Program-made: the position numbers and the translations under genes
Shown here: piece after piece, positions 17,110 to 26,537 of the stretch
Layout: each line of letters begins with the position of its first letter
Numbering within the stretch: position 1 is the first letter of the stretch
Source: Pseudomonas chlororaphis subsp. aurantiaca
GTDB lineage: Bacteria > Pseudomonadota > Gammaproteobacteria > Pseudomonadales > Pseudomonadaceae
NCBI RefSeq assembly: GCF_013466605.1
Contig: NZ_CP059162.1
Coordinates: forward strand, 1,426,001 to 1,490,000
Length of the DNA: 64,000 nucleotides
Reading direction: 5' to 3'
Notes under the pieces: model-generated
What the model was told of the DNA's origin: nothing
The model's database searches: none
The model's input: only the letters and a program-made list of their open reading frames with translations

Positions 17110-19956
17110 TCAGCCCGCCACCAGTACCCGGATCGCTTCCAGGCGCAGCGCCGCTTTCTCAAGCATGGCCAGGCCTTGTTCGCGTTGTTGGCGCAGGGCC
17201 ACCAGCTCGCTGTCGCGCACGGTCGGGTTGACCGCCTGCAACGCGGTCAGGCGCGCCAGTTCTTCGTCGGTGTCGGCGGCCAGGCGACGTTGCGCCTCGG
17301 CCACGCGCTCGGCGTGACGCGGGGCGATCTTCGCCTCGCCGGCGTTGATCTTCGGCGTCAGCTGGTCGCGCTGGGCCTGGATGAACTTGTTGGCGCTGGC
17401 CCGCGGCACGCTTTCCAGCTGGTCGTTGAGGGTCTCGAAGGCGACGCGTGCCGACAGGTCATTGCCATTGGCGTCCAGCAGGCAGCGCAGGGCGGCCGGT
17501 GGCAGGTAGCGGCCCAGTTGCAGCGAGCGCGGCGCTACCACTTCACTGACGTACAGCAGTTCCAGCAACACGGTGCCGGGTTTCAGCGCCTTGTTCTTGA
17601 TCAGCGCCACGGCGGTGTTGCCCATGGAGCCGGACAGCACCAGGTCCATGCCGCCTTGCACCATCGGGTGTTCCCAGGTAATGAACTGCATGTCTTCGCG
17701 AGACAGTGCCTGGTTGCGGTCGTAGGTGATGGTCACGCCTTCGTCGTCGCCCAGCGGGAAGCTGGCGTCGAGCATTTTTTCGCTCGGCTTGAGGATCAGC
17801 GCGTTGTCCGAATGGTCTTCGCTGTCGATGCCGAAGGCGTCGAACAGGGTTTCCATGTAGATCGGCAGGGCGAACTGATCGTCCTGCTCAAGGATCGCTT
17901 CCACCAGCGCATCGCCTTCGCCAGCGCCGCCGGAGTTGAGCTCCAGCAGACGGTCGCGACCGGTGTGCAGTTCGGCCTCAAGACGTTCGCGCTCGGTGCG
18001 CGCCTCGTCGATCAGCGCTTGCCACTCGCCGTCGTCGGCTTCTTCCAGCAGCGGCAGCAGGCGCGGGCCGAACTGATGCTGCAGGGCGTTGCCGGTCGGG
18101 CAGGTATTGAGGAAGGCGTTCAGCGCTTCGTGGTACCACTGGAACAGGCGCTCTTGCGGGCTGGTTTCCAGGTACGGCACATGCAGTTCGATCACGTGTT
18201 TCTGGCCGATCCGGTCGAGACGGCCGATCCGCTGTTCCAGCAGGTCCGGGTGCGACGGCAGATCGAACAGCACCAGGTGGTGGGCGAACTGGAAGTTGCG
18301 ACCTTCACTGCCGATTTCCGAGCAGATCAGCACCTGGGCGCCGAACTCTTCGTCGGCGAAGTAGGCGGCGGCGCGGTCGCGCTCGAGGATGTTCATGCCT
18401 TCGTGGAACACCGTGGCCGGGATGCCGGAACGCACGCGCAGGGCATCTTCCAGGTCCATGGCGGTTTCGGCGTGGGCGCAGATCACCAGGACCTTGGTGC
18501 GCTTGAGCATTTTCAGCTGGTCGATCAGCCACTCGACACGCGGGTCGAACTTCCACCAGCGCTCTTCTTCGCTGGCATCCGGCTGGGCCTGGAAGCTGAC
18601 TTCCGGGTACAGCTCGGCGTGCTCGCCCAGCGGCAGTTCCAGGTATTCGTCCGGGCACGGCAGCGGGTAGGGGTGCAGCTTGCGCTCGGGGAAGCCTTGC
18701 ACCGCGGCGCGGGTGTTGCGAAACAGCACACGGCCAGTGCCGTGGCGGTCCAGCAGCTCGCGCACCAGGCGCGCGCTGGCCTCGCTGTCGCCCTCGTTGA
18801 CGGCGGCGAGCAGGGCTTCGCCTTCGTTGCCGAGGAAATTGTGGATGGTCTTGTGCGCTTCGGGCGACAGGCGTCCTTTATCCAGCAGTTCCTGCACGGC
18901 TTCGGCCACCGGGCGATAGTTTTCGCTCTCGGCGCGGAAGGCGGCCAGGTCGTGGAAACGGTTCGGGTCGAGCAGGCGCAGACGGGCGAAGTGGCTGTCC
19001 TGACCCAGTTGTTCCGGGGTGGCGGTGAGCAGCAGGACACCGGGGATCACCTCGGCCAGCTGTTCCACCAGCGCGTATTCCGGGCTGACCTGGTCTTCGT
19101 GCCACACCAGGTGGTGGGCTTCGTCGACCACCATCAGGTCCCAGCCGGCGGCGAACAGCGCGTCCTGGGCCTTCTCGTCGTCCACCAGCCATTCCAGGGC
19201 CACCAGGGCGAGCTGGGTGTCCTCGAAGGGGTTGGCGGCATCGCTTTCGATAAAACGTTCTTCGTCGAACAGCGCGACCTGCAGGTTGAAGCGCCGGCGC
19301 ATTTCCACAAGCCACTGGTGCTGCAGGTTTTCCGGGACCAGGATCAGCACGCGACTGGCGCGGCCCGACAGCAACTGGCGATGGATCACCAGGCCGGCTT
19401 CGATGGTCTTGCCCAGGCCCACTTCGTCCGCCAAGAGAACCCGCGGCGCGATACGGTCGGCGACTTCACGGGCAATGTGCAACTGGTGGGCGATCGGCTG
19501 GGCGCGTACGCCACCCAGGCCCCACAGCGACGATTGCAACTGGCGGCTGGTGTGTTCCAGGGTGTGGTAGCGCAGGGAGAACCAGGCCAGCGGGTCGATC
19601 TGCCCGGCGAACAGACGGTCGCTGGCCAGACGGAACTGGATGAAGTTCGAGAGTTGGGTTTCCGGCAGGGTGACGACTTCGTTCTGCCCGTTGAGGCCGT
19701 GATAGACCAGCAGGCCGTCGACGTCGTCGACTTCGCGCACGGTCATCTTCCAGCCTTCGAAGTGGGTGATGGTGTCACCCGGGGAAAACCTCACGCGAGT
19801 GAGGGGCGCATTCCGTAGCGCATACTGGCGAGTGTCGCCAGTGGCCGGATAGAGCACGGTCAGCAAGCGGCCGTCCTGTGCCAGAACGGTGCCTAGGCCT
19901 AGCTCGGCTTCGCTGTCACTAATCCAGCGTTGCCCCGGTTGATACTGCTGCGCCAT
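17110..19956 (-). CDS. rapA: RNA polymerase-associated ATPase RapA (HepA)
   Basis: A 948-residue SWI2/SNF2 translocase, close to the E. coli length (968). The N-terminal Tudor-like domains ([20 protein letters not shown]) are followed by Walker A DEVGLGKT (177-184), the DEAH box in [11 protein letters not shown] (278-281), and helicase motifs V/VI as [35 protein letters not shown]. RapA binds core RNA polymerase and helps recycle stalled or post-termination complexes. It has its own promoter region, facing a small proline-rich gene across 218 bases, and shares a terminator with the MFS gene. Confidence 0.96.
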   Translation of the reverse strand: MAQQYQPGQRWISDSEAELGLGTVLAQDGRLLTVLYPATGDTRQYALRNAPLTRVRFSPGDTITHFEGWKMTVREVDDVDGLLVYHGLNGQNEVVTLPETQLSNFIQFRLASDRLFAGQIDPLAWFSLRYHTLEHTSRQLQSSLWGLGGVRAQPIAHQLHIAREVADRIAPRVLLADEVGLGKTIEAGLVIHRQLLSGRASRVLILVPENLQHQWLVEMRRRFNLQVALFDEERFIESDAANPFEDTQLALVALEWLVDDEKAQDALFAAGWDLMVVDEAHHLVWHEDQVSPEYALVEQLAEVIPGVLLLTATPEQLGQDSHFARLRLLDPNRFHDLAAFRAESENYRPVAEAVQELLDKGRLSPEAHKTIHNFLGNEGEALLAAVNEGDSEASARLVRELLDRHGTGRVLFRNTRAAVQGFPERKLHPYPLPCPDEYLELPLGEHAELYPEVSFQAQPDASEEERWWKFDPRVEWLIDQLKMLKRTKVLVICAHAETAMDLEDALRVRSGIPATVFHEGMNILERDRAAAYFADEEFGAQVLICSEIGSEGRNFQFAHHLVLFDLPSHPDLLEQRIGRLDRIGQKHVIELHVPYLETSPQERLFQWYHEALNAFLNTCPTGNALQHQFGPRLLPLLEEADDGEWQALIDEARTERERLEAELHTGRDRLLELNSGGAGEGDALVEAILEQDDQFALPIYMETLFDAFGIDSEDHSDNALILKPSEKMLDASFPLGDDEGVTITYDRNQALSREDMQFITWEHPMVQGGMDLVLSGSMGNTAVALIKNKALKPGTVLLELLYVSEVVAPRSLQLGRYLPPAALRCLLDANGNDLSARVAFETLNDQLESVPRASANKFIQAQRDQLTPKINAGEAKIAPRHAERVAEAQRRLAADTDEELARLTALQAVNPTVRDSELVALRQQREQGLAMLEKAALRLEAIRVLVAG

Positions 19957-20174
19957 GCTGCCTGACTCCCGCCTTGAAAAAGCCGACTATGTTAACGGAT
20001 CGGCGCCCTCAGGCCAAAGAACTCTAACAAAAACAACTACGCTGGAAGGTAGCGTATCGGGCGCATTTGTCGGGGTCGGGGCACTATCGGGTGACGACTG
20101 GGTCACAAGTTTGCGACCGATGGCTCAAGTCGCCCCCGCAGCAGCCGACAGCCTGCCGACAGGAGACCAATAAT

Positions 20175-20516
20175 ATGCTGCCCCCGATGCTGCCCTTGAG
20201 TGCCGTGCCCGTGACCTCCCAGCAGGATCCGATCCGGCCGCGCCCGGATATCCCGCCGGTGGTGCCGGTGCAACAGAGTTCCAACGAAAGCACCATCGAC
20301 CTGCAAAAACGCGATGCCGAACAGTCGGCGCTGCTGCTGCGCGAAGAACAGCAGCGCCAGCAGCAAAGGCATAAACGCCAGCGCGAAGCCGAGGACGATC
20401 CCGAGCTGCACCTGGCCGTGCCTGGGGACGAGTTGAATGCCGACAATACCGTGCCGGTGGTGCCGCTGATCGAGGATGCGCCACGCCAGGGGCTGTGGGT
20501 CGACGTCGAGGTTTAG
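20175..20516 (+). CDS. Small proline/glutamine-rich conserved hypothetical protein
   Basis: A 113-residue protein, acidic at the C terminus, with a proline-rich first third (PIRPRPDIPPVVPVQQ) and a highly charged, Gln/Arg-rich likely coiled coil in the middle (LLLREEQQRQQQRHKRQREAEDDPE). There is no signal peptide or membrane span. AGGAGA eight bases before the ATG at 20175 supports this start; the frame upstream has no second ribosome binding site. I do not recognise a function. Low-complexity composition means any homology-based name should be treated with caution. Confidence 0.65.
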   Translation: MLPPMLPLSAVPVTSQQDPIRPRPDIPPVVPVQQSSNESTIDLQKRDAEQSALLLREEQQRQQQRHKRQREAEDDPELHLAVPGDELNADNTVPVVPLIEDAPRQGLWVDVEV

Positions 20517-20746
20517 ATAGCGCTCTTTAATGCCTGCAACAGCGAGGCAAGAAATCACACGCCGCAATCGGCACGATGCTGGTCAAATACGGCGGACCTC
20601 CACCTTTAATTGCGCTCGATACCTGCCGATCACTGGTCAGCCGCCGCGTCACGCCGCATTATTGGCAAACCCGCAAGGGCCGCAGCCGCGCTATCTATAT
20701 ATAGAGGCTGCGGTCGACATTGACCTGAATGATGCAAGCCAACGCC

Positions 20747-20905
20747 ATGAGCCAAGACGACAACCTGATCGACCTGAACGCCGAACGTGCCAAGCGTGTG
20801 CATGACTTGAAGGAAAAGCGCCTGAATGAAGTGCGCCAGGCATTCGAGCAGGCAATGCCCTTGGGCAAGCCGAAGAAGAAACCGAAAAAGCCGAAAAAGC
20901 GCTGA
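20747..20905 (+). CDS. 52-residue lysine-rich small protein
   Basis: A short frame encoding MSQDDNLIDLNAERAKRVHD, then an Arg/Glu-rich helix, and ending in a run of Lys-Pro-Lys repeats (KPKKKPKKPKKR). The amphipathic helix plus basic tail suggests nucleic acid or ribosome contact, which is inference. Earlier in-frame ATGs at 20729 and 20732 would add six or five residues; none of the three has a clear Shine-Dalgarno site. Codon use looks like genuine coding (G/C at most third positions) until the AAA/AAG-rich tail. Function unknown. Confidence 0.65.
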   Translation: MSQDDNLIDLNAERAKRVHDLKEKRLNEVRQAFEQAMPLGKPKKKPKKPKKR

Positions 20906-20971
20906 ACCGGGCGCGATCTGTTGATGTAAGTCAGTTATTTCCCCTCCCTGTCGTCCTGTCTTGGGCGACCA

Positions 20972-20985
20972 TTGACCCCGGTCAA
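20972..20985. promoter_or_regulatory. Predicted ANR (FNR-type) box upstream of ccoM
   Basis: TTGACCCCGGTCAA is a perfect palindrome that fits the ANR/FNR consensus TTGAT-N4-ATCAA with the inner base changed on each half, a common functional variant. It is centred about 72 bases before the ATG. A class-II start site about 41 bases downstream would place the -10 near 21007-21013 (TTAACTT). This suits oxygen-dependent control of a cbb3 oxidase subunit. Confidence 0.7.
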
Positions 20986-21050
20986 TTTTCCCCGCCGCCT
21001 CTTTGGTTAACTTAGCCCCATCGCAACAGGGCAAGAGCAGGAGGCCAGTC

Positions 21051-21167
21051 ATGTTTTTCGACAATGTGGTGATCGCCGGAGTGCTGACTGTCGGCCTCAT
21101 GGTTCTGTTTTTCGCCGGGTTTGGATTTTTCATCTGGAAAGATGCGCATAAACGCAAAAAACCTTAA
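21051..21167 (+). CDS. ccoM: CcoM, small single-helix subunit of cbb3 cytochrome oxidase
   Basis: A 38-residue protein starting MFFDNVVIAG, with one transmembrane helix (about 7-29, rich in Val, Leu, Phe and Gly), then WKDAHKRKKP. This matches the CcoM subunit described for the Pseudomonas stutzeri cbb3 oxidase, which stabilises the complex. A strong AGGAGG lies six bases before the ATG, an ANR-like box lies upstream and a UUCG terminator lies downstream, so it is a complete single-gene unit although very short. No other oxidase gene is in the window; ccoM is normally unlinked from ccoNOQP. The name rests on remembered sequence similarity. Confidence 0.85.
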   Translation: MFFDNVVIAGVLTVGLMVLFFAGFGFFIWKDAHKRKKP

Positions 21168-21199
21168 GTCTTTCCGGTAACGAGCACGCAAGGCATTTT

Positions 21200-21226
21200 G
21201 GGCAACTTCGGTTGCCCTTTTTTTTT
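21200..21226 (+). terminator. Rho-independent terminator of ccoM
   Basis: GGGCAAC-TTCG-GTTGCCC followed by nine T. The extra-stable UUCG tetraloop and long U tract make this a textbook intrinsic terminator. Confidence 0.95.
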
Positions 21227-21268
21227 GCCTGTGTGTTTTGTGGGGGAACGATCACTTCCTTCAGGCAT

Positions 21269-21303
21269 AAAAAAGGTGCGACCCGAGGGGCGCACCTTTT
21301 TTT
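21269..21303 (-). terminator. Terminator of the phosphate transporter gene
   Basis: AAAAAAGGTGCG and CGCACCTTTTTT pair across ACCCGAGGGG, which folds further. It lies 18 bases past the stop of the leftward pit gene and has T-rich tracts on both strands, so it can act both ways. Confidence 0.9.
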
Positions 21304-21320
21304 GTCGCGGACCGAGCGAA

Positions 21321-22796
21321 TCAGGTCCCGAGGGCCTTCGAGGCCAGCCAGAACAGACCGGCCGACAGCGCCACGGTCGCCGGCAGGGTCAGCACCCAGG
21401 CCAGCAGGATGGTGCGTACGGTGCCGCTTTGCAGGCCGCTTTTGTTGGCAACCATGGTCCCGGCCACACCCGACGACAGCACGTGAGTGGTCGATACCGG
21501 CAGGCTGAAGATATTGGCCATGCCGATCAGGCCGGCGGCGGTGATCTGCGCCGACATGCCCTGGGCATAGGTCATGCCTTGCTTGCCGATCTTCTCACCG
21601 ATGGTCTGCACCACACGTTTCCAGCCGATCATGGTCCCCAGGCCAAGGGCCAGGGCCACGGCCAGGATCACCCAGAACGGCGCGTATTCGGTGGTGGCGG
21701 TCAGGTCTTTGCGCAACTTGTCCAGGTCAGCCTTTTCCCGGACCGCGAGGTGCGGCAGCTTGCCGACTTTCTTCGCGGTGTCGTCCAGGCAGAGCAGGTA
21801 GCGACGCACTTCGATGCGGCTTTCGGCCGGCAGCGAGTGATAGTCGGCTACACCCTTGAGGGTGCCCAGCAGCGCGGCGATGGTCGGTTCGGTCTGCTGC
21901 GGGTTGCAGCGGAACTTGCCTGGCAGATCGTCCTTCACGCTTTTGCCCAGGGCCAGGAACTCGCCCAGGGAGTCCTGGTTGCGTTGGTAAAACTGGCTCA
22001 GGTGCAGGGTGGCGTCGCGGGTACGTTCGATCTGGTAGGTGGTGCTGTTCAGGTCGAGCACGAACTGCGCGGGCACGATACCGATCAGTACCAGCATGAT
22101 CAGGCCGATGCCTTTCTGGCCGTCGTTGGAACCGTGCACGAAACTCACGGCCATGGCCGAGATCACCAGCACCAGGCGATTCCAGAAGGGCGGGTGTTTC
22201 TTGTCGTCGACCTTGCGGCGTTGTTCCGGGGTCTTGTGCATCTTCGAGATCGGGCGCCACCACTTCAGGCCGATCAGCACCAGGGCGGCAATCAGGAAGC
22301 CGGCCATGGGCGAGAACACCAGGGAAGCACCGATGTCGATCGCCTTCTGCCAGTTCACGCCATCGCCCAGCGGGATGTCGTTGAGCAGGGCATTGGCCAG
22401 GCCGACGCCGAGGATCGAGCCGATCAGGGTGTGGGAGCTGGAAGCGGGAATACCGAAGTACCAGGTGCCCAGGTTCCAGGTGATGGCCGCGGCCAGCAAC
22501 GAGAAGACCATGGCCAGGCCGTGGCCGGTGTTGACATTGATCAGCAGCTCGACCGGCAGCAGATGGACGATGGCATAGGCCACGCCGACGCCGCCCAGCA
22601 GCACACCGAGGAAATTGAATACACCGGAAAAGAATACGGCCAGGTGCGGCGGCATGGCTTTGGTGTAGATAACAGTGGCAACCGCATTTGCGGTGTCATG
22701 AAAGCCGTTGATGAACTCGTAGGCGAGGACAAAAGCCAGGGCGAGCAAGAGGCTCACAAGCACCCAAGCATCCAGTCCGCTGAATAAATCGATCAT
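21321..22796 (-). CDS. Low-affinity inorganic phosphate transporter, Pit family
   Basis: A 491-residue PiT/PHO4 permease. The N-terminal repeat signature GFHDTANAVAT (about 31-41) and the matching C-terminal repeat with FVHGSNDGQKGIG identify the inverted duplication of this family; PASSSHTLIGSILG and PVSTTHVLSSGVAG are the paired conserved loops. It imports metal-phosphate driven by the proton gradient. A central soluble loop of about 130 residues (roughly 255-390) separates the halves. Single gene with its own terminator. Which Pit paralogue (pitA or pitB) cannot be decided. Confidence 0.93.
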   Translation of the reverse strand: MIDLFSGLDAWVLVSLLLALAFVLAYEFINGFHDTANAVATVIYTKAMPPHLAVFFSGVFNFLGVLLGGVGVAYAIVHLLPVELLINVNTGHGLAMVFSLLAAAITWNLGTWYFGIPASSSHTLIGSILGVGLANALLNDIPLGDGVNWQKAIDIGASLVFSPMAGFLIAALVLIGLKWWRPISKMHKTPEQRRKVDDKKHPPFWNRLVLVISAMAVSFVHGSNDGQKGIGLIMLVLIGIVPAQFVLDLNSTTYQIERTRDATLHLSQFYQRNQDSLGEFLALGKSVKDDLPGKFRCNPQQTEPTIAALLGTLKGVADYHSLPAESRIEVRRYLLCLDDTAKKVGKLPHLAVREKADLDKLRKDLTATTEYAPFWVILAVALALGLGTMIGWKRVVQTIGEKIGKQGMTYAQGMSAQITAAGLIGMANIFSLPVSTTHVLSSGVAGTMVANKSGLQSGTVRTILLAWVLTLPATVALSAGLFWLASKALGT

Positions 22797-23149
22797 GAAG
22801 GTTTTCTGACCCGGTCGTAAGGGGGCGCGATTATGCCAGAAAACCCTGGTAATCGATGCACTAGGTGCTGGTTGGTAACATTCTTCAACGAAAAAGCCGG
22901 AAGCAGGCCAATGGCCATGATTTTTTTCGAGGCATGGGCAAGTCCTTGATTTTACTGGGGCTCATCCTCAAGGTCAGGGATGCAAGGCTCAGCCAAACGT
23001 CTCAAACGCTTGTATGAAATTTCACTTCCATGACAGTTTTTGAGCCCTTGAGTCCCATCCGCGATTGCACGGCGGATGCCCGGCCGACCTTGCGATCGGC
23101 ATTTATCTGCAAGGGCATCGAGCAGTGCGAAAGCTTCAGGCGAAGAGCG
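22797..23149. other. 353-base gap without a recognised gene
   Basis: This holds the presumed promoter of the leftward phosphate transporter (22797-22900) and otherwise unremarkable sequence. Short open frames here lack ribosome binding sites and conserved features. No hairpin-T-tract terminator for the 66-residue gene on its right was found. Confidence 0.5.
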
Positions 23150-23350
23150 TCACGGCTGTTCTGCCTTGAGCTCTTTTTCCATCTTTTGCAGTTCTTGGGT
23201 AAATGCCTGGTCGAGAATGCTGGCGCGCTTTCGCCAAGGTTTGCGTTCCGGTTCAGGCTGGGCGGCGTAGGTGGTGACTTCGCCTCCGTAAACTTCCTTG
23301 TAACGTTGTTCCTGGCGCTCAAGTTCCGCGCGCAGTTCGTCTTTCGTCAC
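23150..23350 (-). CDS. 66-residue charged conserved hypothetical protein
   Basis: Encodes [20 protein letters not shown] at the N terminus, then a Pro/Glu/Arg-rich middle ([12 protein letters not shown]) and a C-terminal amphipathic helix ([18 protein letters not shown]). I chose the GTG at 23350 because TTAGGT lies about eight bases upstream and the composition changes from AT-rich noncoding to coding there; an ATG at 23392 would add 14 residues. Likely soluble and helical. Function unknown. Confidence 0.6.
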   Translation of the reverse strand: MTKDELRAELERQEQRYKEVYGGEVTTYAAQPEPERKPWRKRASILDQAFTQELQKMEKELKAEQP

Positions 23351-23392
23351 AGTGTTACCTAACTGAGTTGAGATTATCCCGATGATACGCAT

Positions 23393-23883
23393 TGCCTAGA
23401 TCGGGTTTATCAAACCGCTTCGCACTCGGCTCGATTAAAGGAGCCAGGATTGCGATGGGGCTCGCCAAACCGCTTCTTGTTGCATGCGGCCACGCCACCG
23501 GACAAGAACAGCTGTCGTAGCAACAGTCACTTTTTTGCAAGCACATTGGCCGGGCATATTGAGATGAGCGTCAAGCGCTTGCAGCAGGAAGCGTCACTTA
23601 CCGATACGCAACCTGATGATGCTGCCGAGCGCAGAAAAGCGTCGGTGATCACTTTGCTCATTATAGCGGCGGCCATGAATAACTCTATCGGCAATAAGTT
23701 AAAAATCGTCAACTTGATATCAGGGTTTTGTTACACGAAAGTTTTAAGCCGAATGATGAGAGTGGTGACACCGCAGTTCTGTAACAAGGCCTGACAAGTT
23801 GCCTGGACTAACACGGAAGAAATGAGATTTTTATTGGCGGCGAAAAAACGCCACATCGCGTAGAAGCACTTAATCGCTATGGA
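23393..23883. other. AT-richer intergenic region with no confident gene
   Basis: About 490 bases with visibly lower GC than the surroundings. A perfect TATAAT on the minus strand (23665-23660) precedes a short frame starting MSKVITDAFL, but I see no -35 at proper spacing, no ribosome binding site and no conserved motif. GGCG..CGCC hairpin sequence occurs near 23836-23855. It could encode an untranslated RNA; I cannot support one. Confidence 0.4.
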
Positions 23884-23917
23884 TTGCGATTATCGGTCGA
23901 TGGTTCGATAATCGCCC
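23884..23917. promoter_or_regulatory. PcaR operator pair at the pcaR promoter
   Basis: GTTCGATAATCGCCC (23903-23917) differs at one position from the P. putida PcaR box GTTCGATAATCGCAC. An inverted, less perfect copy (TTGCGATTATCGGTC, 23884-23898) sits just upstream. Position 80-110 bases before the pcaR ATG fits autoregulation. Confidence 0.75.
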
Positions 23918-23995
23918 GATGTTGGCTGTACAGGCTTGTGCATCCTCTCCAGTACGGCTTGTAATAAGCCAGACTTCCGTCGCAGAGAACCTGAA

Positions 23996-24838
23996 ATGAA
24001 CGATCAATTGCGTAATTCCTTCGCTTCCGCCGCGCCACCGATCGTCGCTTCGCCGGCCAAGCGGATTCAGGCGCTGACGGGTGATCCGGATTTCATGACT
24101 TCTCTGGCTCGCGGCCTGGCAGTGGTCCAGGCCTTTCAGGAGCGCAAGCGCCATCTGACCATCGCCCAGATCAGCCACCGCACGGAGATCCCCCGGGCCG
24201 CCGTGCGCCGCTGCCTGCATACCCTGATCAAGCTCGGTTACGCCACCACCGACGGCCGCACCTATTCGCTGCTGCCCAAGGTGCTGACGCTGGGGCACGC
24301 CTATCTGTCTTCCACGCCGCTGGCGGTGTCGGCCCAGCCTTACCTGGATCGCATGAGCGAGCAACTGCACGAAGCCTGCAACATGGCCACCCTGGAAGGC
24401 GACGACATTCTGTACATCGCCCGTTCGGCCACCACCCAGCGCCTGATCTCGGTCGATCTCTCGGTCGGTGGGCGCCTGCCGGCCTACTGCACGTCCATGG
24501 GCCGGATCCTGCTGGCAGCGCTGGATGACGCTTCGTTGCGCGAATACCTCGAGCATGCCGACCTGCAAGCCAAGACCAGCCGTACCCTGCACACACCGGA
24601 GGCGCTGCTCGAATGCCTGCAACAGGTTCGGCAGCAGGGCTGGTGCATCGTCGATCAGGAGCTGGAGCAAGGCCTGCGTTCCATTGCCGTGCCGGTGTAC
24701 GACGCTTCGGGCCAGGTGCTGGCCGCACTCAACGTCAGTACCCATGCCGGCCGCGTCAGCCGCGCCGAGCTGGAGCAACGCTTCTTGCCGGGCCTGCTCA
24801 GCGCCAGTCGCGACCTCAGCGCCCAATTGTTCGCTTGA
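23996..24838 (+). CDS. pcaR: IclR-family regulator of the pca regulon, PcaR
   Basis: A 280-residue IclR-type regulator. After a 30-residue leader come the winged helix (about 38-95, with LTIAQISHRTEIPRAAVRRCLHTLIKLGYATTDG) and the effector domain (about 110-275, containing LPAYCTSMGRILLAA and SIAVPVYDASGQVLAALNVSTH). In P. putida PcaR activates pca genes in response to beta-ketoadipate. Location at the head of the pca cluster and PcaR-like boxes before pcaR, pcaK and pcaI support the call. ATG 23996 is preferred because the known PcaR leader MNDQ-type start fits, though its Shine-Dalgarno (GAGAAC) is weak. Confidence 0.92.
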   Translation: MNDQLRNSFASAAPPIVASPAKRIQALTGDPDFMTSLARGLAVVQAFQERKRHLTIAQISHRTEIPRAAVRRCLHTLIKLGYATTDGRTYSLLPKVLTLGHAYLSSTPLAVSAQPYLDRMSEQLHEACNMATLEGDDILYIARSATTQRLISVDLSVGGRLPAYCTSMGRILLAALDDASLREYLEHADLQAKTSRTLHTPEALLECLQQVRQQGWCIVDQELEQGLRSIAVPVYDASGQVLAALNVSTHAGRVSRAELEQRFLPGLLSASRDLSAQLFA

Positions 24839-24856
24839 GGGCTGCCTGTTTAAGCT

Positions 24857-24871
24857 GTTCGATAAACGCAC
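24857..24871 (+). promoter_or_regulatory. PcaR box upstream of pcaK
   Basis: GTTCGATAAACGCAC matches the P. putida PcaR box GTTCGATAATCGCAC in 14 of 15 positions. It is about 280 bases before the pcaK ATG and implies a long leader for that transcript. It lies immediately after the pcaR stop. Confidence 0.8.
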
Positions 24872-25150
24872 AGATACGCGCTTGCTGAATTGACGCTCTT
24901 TCCCTTGCCTCATTAATGTCGCGGCAGCGTCATCCGGCCACTGGAGCTCTGCCTCTCCAATGGCCGCCTGGCGACCCCATAATAATGAAGAGGCCAGCCC
25001 CCCATGAGCATCGCCCGCGCACCCAGCCGCGCTCCTTTATCCGGCTTTCGCCTGCCGATGGCCTGATCCCGCACGACCCTTTTTCGATTTGAACCGACCA
25101 GCCCAGGCTGGCACCTGTTCGCCTGCGTTTTTTCGCGTGGAATAAAAATA

Positions 25151-26497
25151 ATGAACCAGCCTCAATCCGCTGTAGGGAACTGCCTTGATGTGCAGTCCTT
25201 TATCAATGCCCAGCCGCTGTCGCGCTATCAGTGGCGGGTGGTGATCCTGTGTTTCCTGATTGTCTTCCTCGATGGCCTCGACACCGCGGCCATGGGGTTC
25301 ATCGCGCCGGCGCTGTCCCAGGATTGGGGCATCGACCGCGCCAGCCTCGGTCCGGTGATGAGTGCGGCGCTGATCGGCATGGTGTTCGGGGCGCTGGGCT
25401 CCGGCCCGCTGGCTGACCGCTTCGGGCGCAAAGTGGTGCTGGTAGGGGCGGTACTACTGTTCGGTGCCTTCAGCCTGGCGTCGGCCTACAGCACCAATGT
25501 CGACCAGTTGCTGGTGCTGCGTTTCCTCACCGGCCTGGGCCTGGGCGCCGGCATGCCGAATGCCACCACGCTGCTCTCCGAGTACACCCCCGAGCGCCAC
25601 AAGTCGTTGCTGGTGACCAGCATGTTCTGTGGTTTCAACCTGGGCATGGCCGGTGGTGGTTTCATTTCCGCCAAGCTGATTCCGGCGTTCGGCTGGCACA
25701 GCCTGCTACTGATCGGCGGGATCCTGCCGCTGATCCTGGCGCTGGTATTGCTGGTCTGGCTGCCGGAGTCGGCGCGTTACCTGGTGGTGCGCAATCGTGG
25801 CACCGATAAGGTGCGCAAGGCCCTGGCGCCGATCAAGCCGGGCACGGTCGGCCAGGCCGCGAGCTTCAGCGTGCCGGAACAGAAAACAGTGAAGGCGCGC
25901 AACGTGTTCGCGGTGATTTTCTCCGGGACCTACAGCGTCGGCACCTTGCTGTTGTGGCTGACCTATTTCATGGGGCTGGTGATCGTGTACCTGCTGACCA
26001 GCTGGCTGCCGACCCTGATGCGCGACAGCGGCGCGAGCATGGAGCAGGCAGCCTTTATCGGCGCGCTGTTCCAGTTTGGCGGGGTACTCAGCGCCGTGGC
26101 GGTGGGCTGGGCCATGGACCGCTTCAACCCGCACAAGGTCATCGGCACCTTCTACCTGCTGGCCGGGGTCTTCGCCTACGCGGTCGGGCAAAGCCTGGGT
26201 AACATCACCTTGCTGGCGACCCTGGTGCTGATCGCCGGTATGTGCGTCAACGGCGCGCAATCGGCGATGCCGTCCCTGGCCGCGCGCTTCTATCCGACCC
26301 AGGGCCGCGCCACCGGCGTGTCGTGGATGCTCGGCATCGGTCGCTTCGGGGCGATCCTCGGGGCCTGGATGGGCGCCACGCTCTTGGGGCTGGGCTGGAA
26401 CTTCGAGCAGGTGCTGACCGCGCTGGTGATCCCGGCGGCGCTGGCAACCACGGCGGTGGTGATCAAGGGCATGGTCAGTCATGCGGACGCGACCTGA
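25151..26497 (+). CDS. pcaK: 4-hydroxybenzoate / protocatechuate transporter PcaK
   Basis: A 448-residue AAHS-family MFS transporter, the PcaK length. Twelve helices, with the aromatic-acid motif region FLDGLDTAAMGFIAPAL in helix 1, MFS motif A GPLADRFGRKVVLVG (loop 2-3) and its repeat in loop 8-9 (GWAMDRFNPHKVIG). It imports 4-hydroxybenzoate and protocatechuate with protons and is also needed for chemotaxis to these compounds in P. putida. Preceded by a PcaR box and a 312-base leader. A weak hairpin (26510-26529) and a REP pair follow it. Confidence 0.92.
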   Translation: MNQPQSAVGNCLDVQSFINAQPLSRYQWRVVILCFLIVFLDGLDTAAMGFIAPALSQDWGIDRASLGPVMSAALIGMVFGALGSGPLADRFGRKVVLVGAVLLFGAFSLASAYSTNVDQLLVLRFLTGLGLGAGMPNATTLLSEYTPERHKSLLVTSMFCGFNLGMAGGGFISAKLIPAFGWHSLLLIGGILPLILALVLLVWLPESARYLVVRNRGTDKVRKALAPIKPGTVGQAASFSVPEQKTVKARNVFAVIFSGTYSVGTLLLWLTYFMGLVIVYLLTSWLPTLMRDSGASMEQAAFIGALFQFGGVLSAVAVGWAMDRFNPHKVIGTFYLLAGVFAYAVGQSLGNITLLATLVLIAGMCVNGAQSAMPSLAARFYPTQGRATGVSWMLGIGRFGAILGAWMGATLLGLGWNFEQVLTALVIPAALATTAVVIKGMVSHADAT

Positions 26498-26537
26498 TCG
26501 AATGAGCAAAGCGCTCCCGAGGGGGCGCTGAATACCG

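Noticed and set aside
23002..23322. 106-codon minus-strand frame overlapping the 66-residue gene
   Set aside because: No conserved features and a different frame. The codon pattern favours the frame starting at the GTG at 23350.
23936..24838. Longer pcaR start at 23936
   Set aside because: It adds 20 residues starting near the operator, and the IclR/PcaR leader starts at 23996. No Shine-Dalgarno site supports the longer form.
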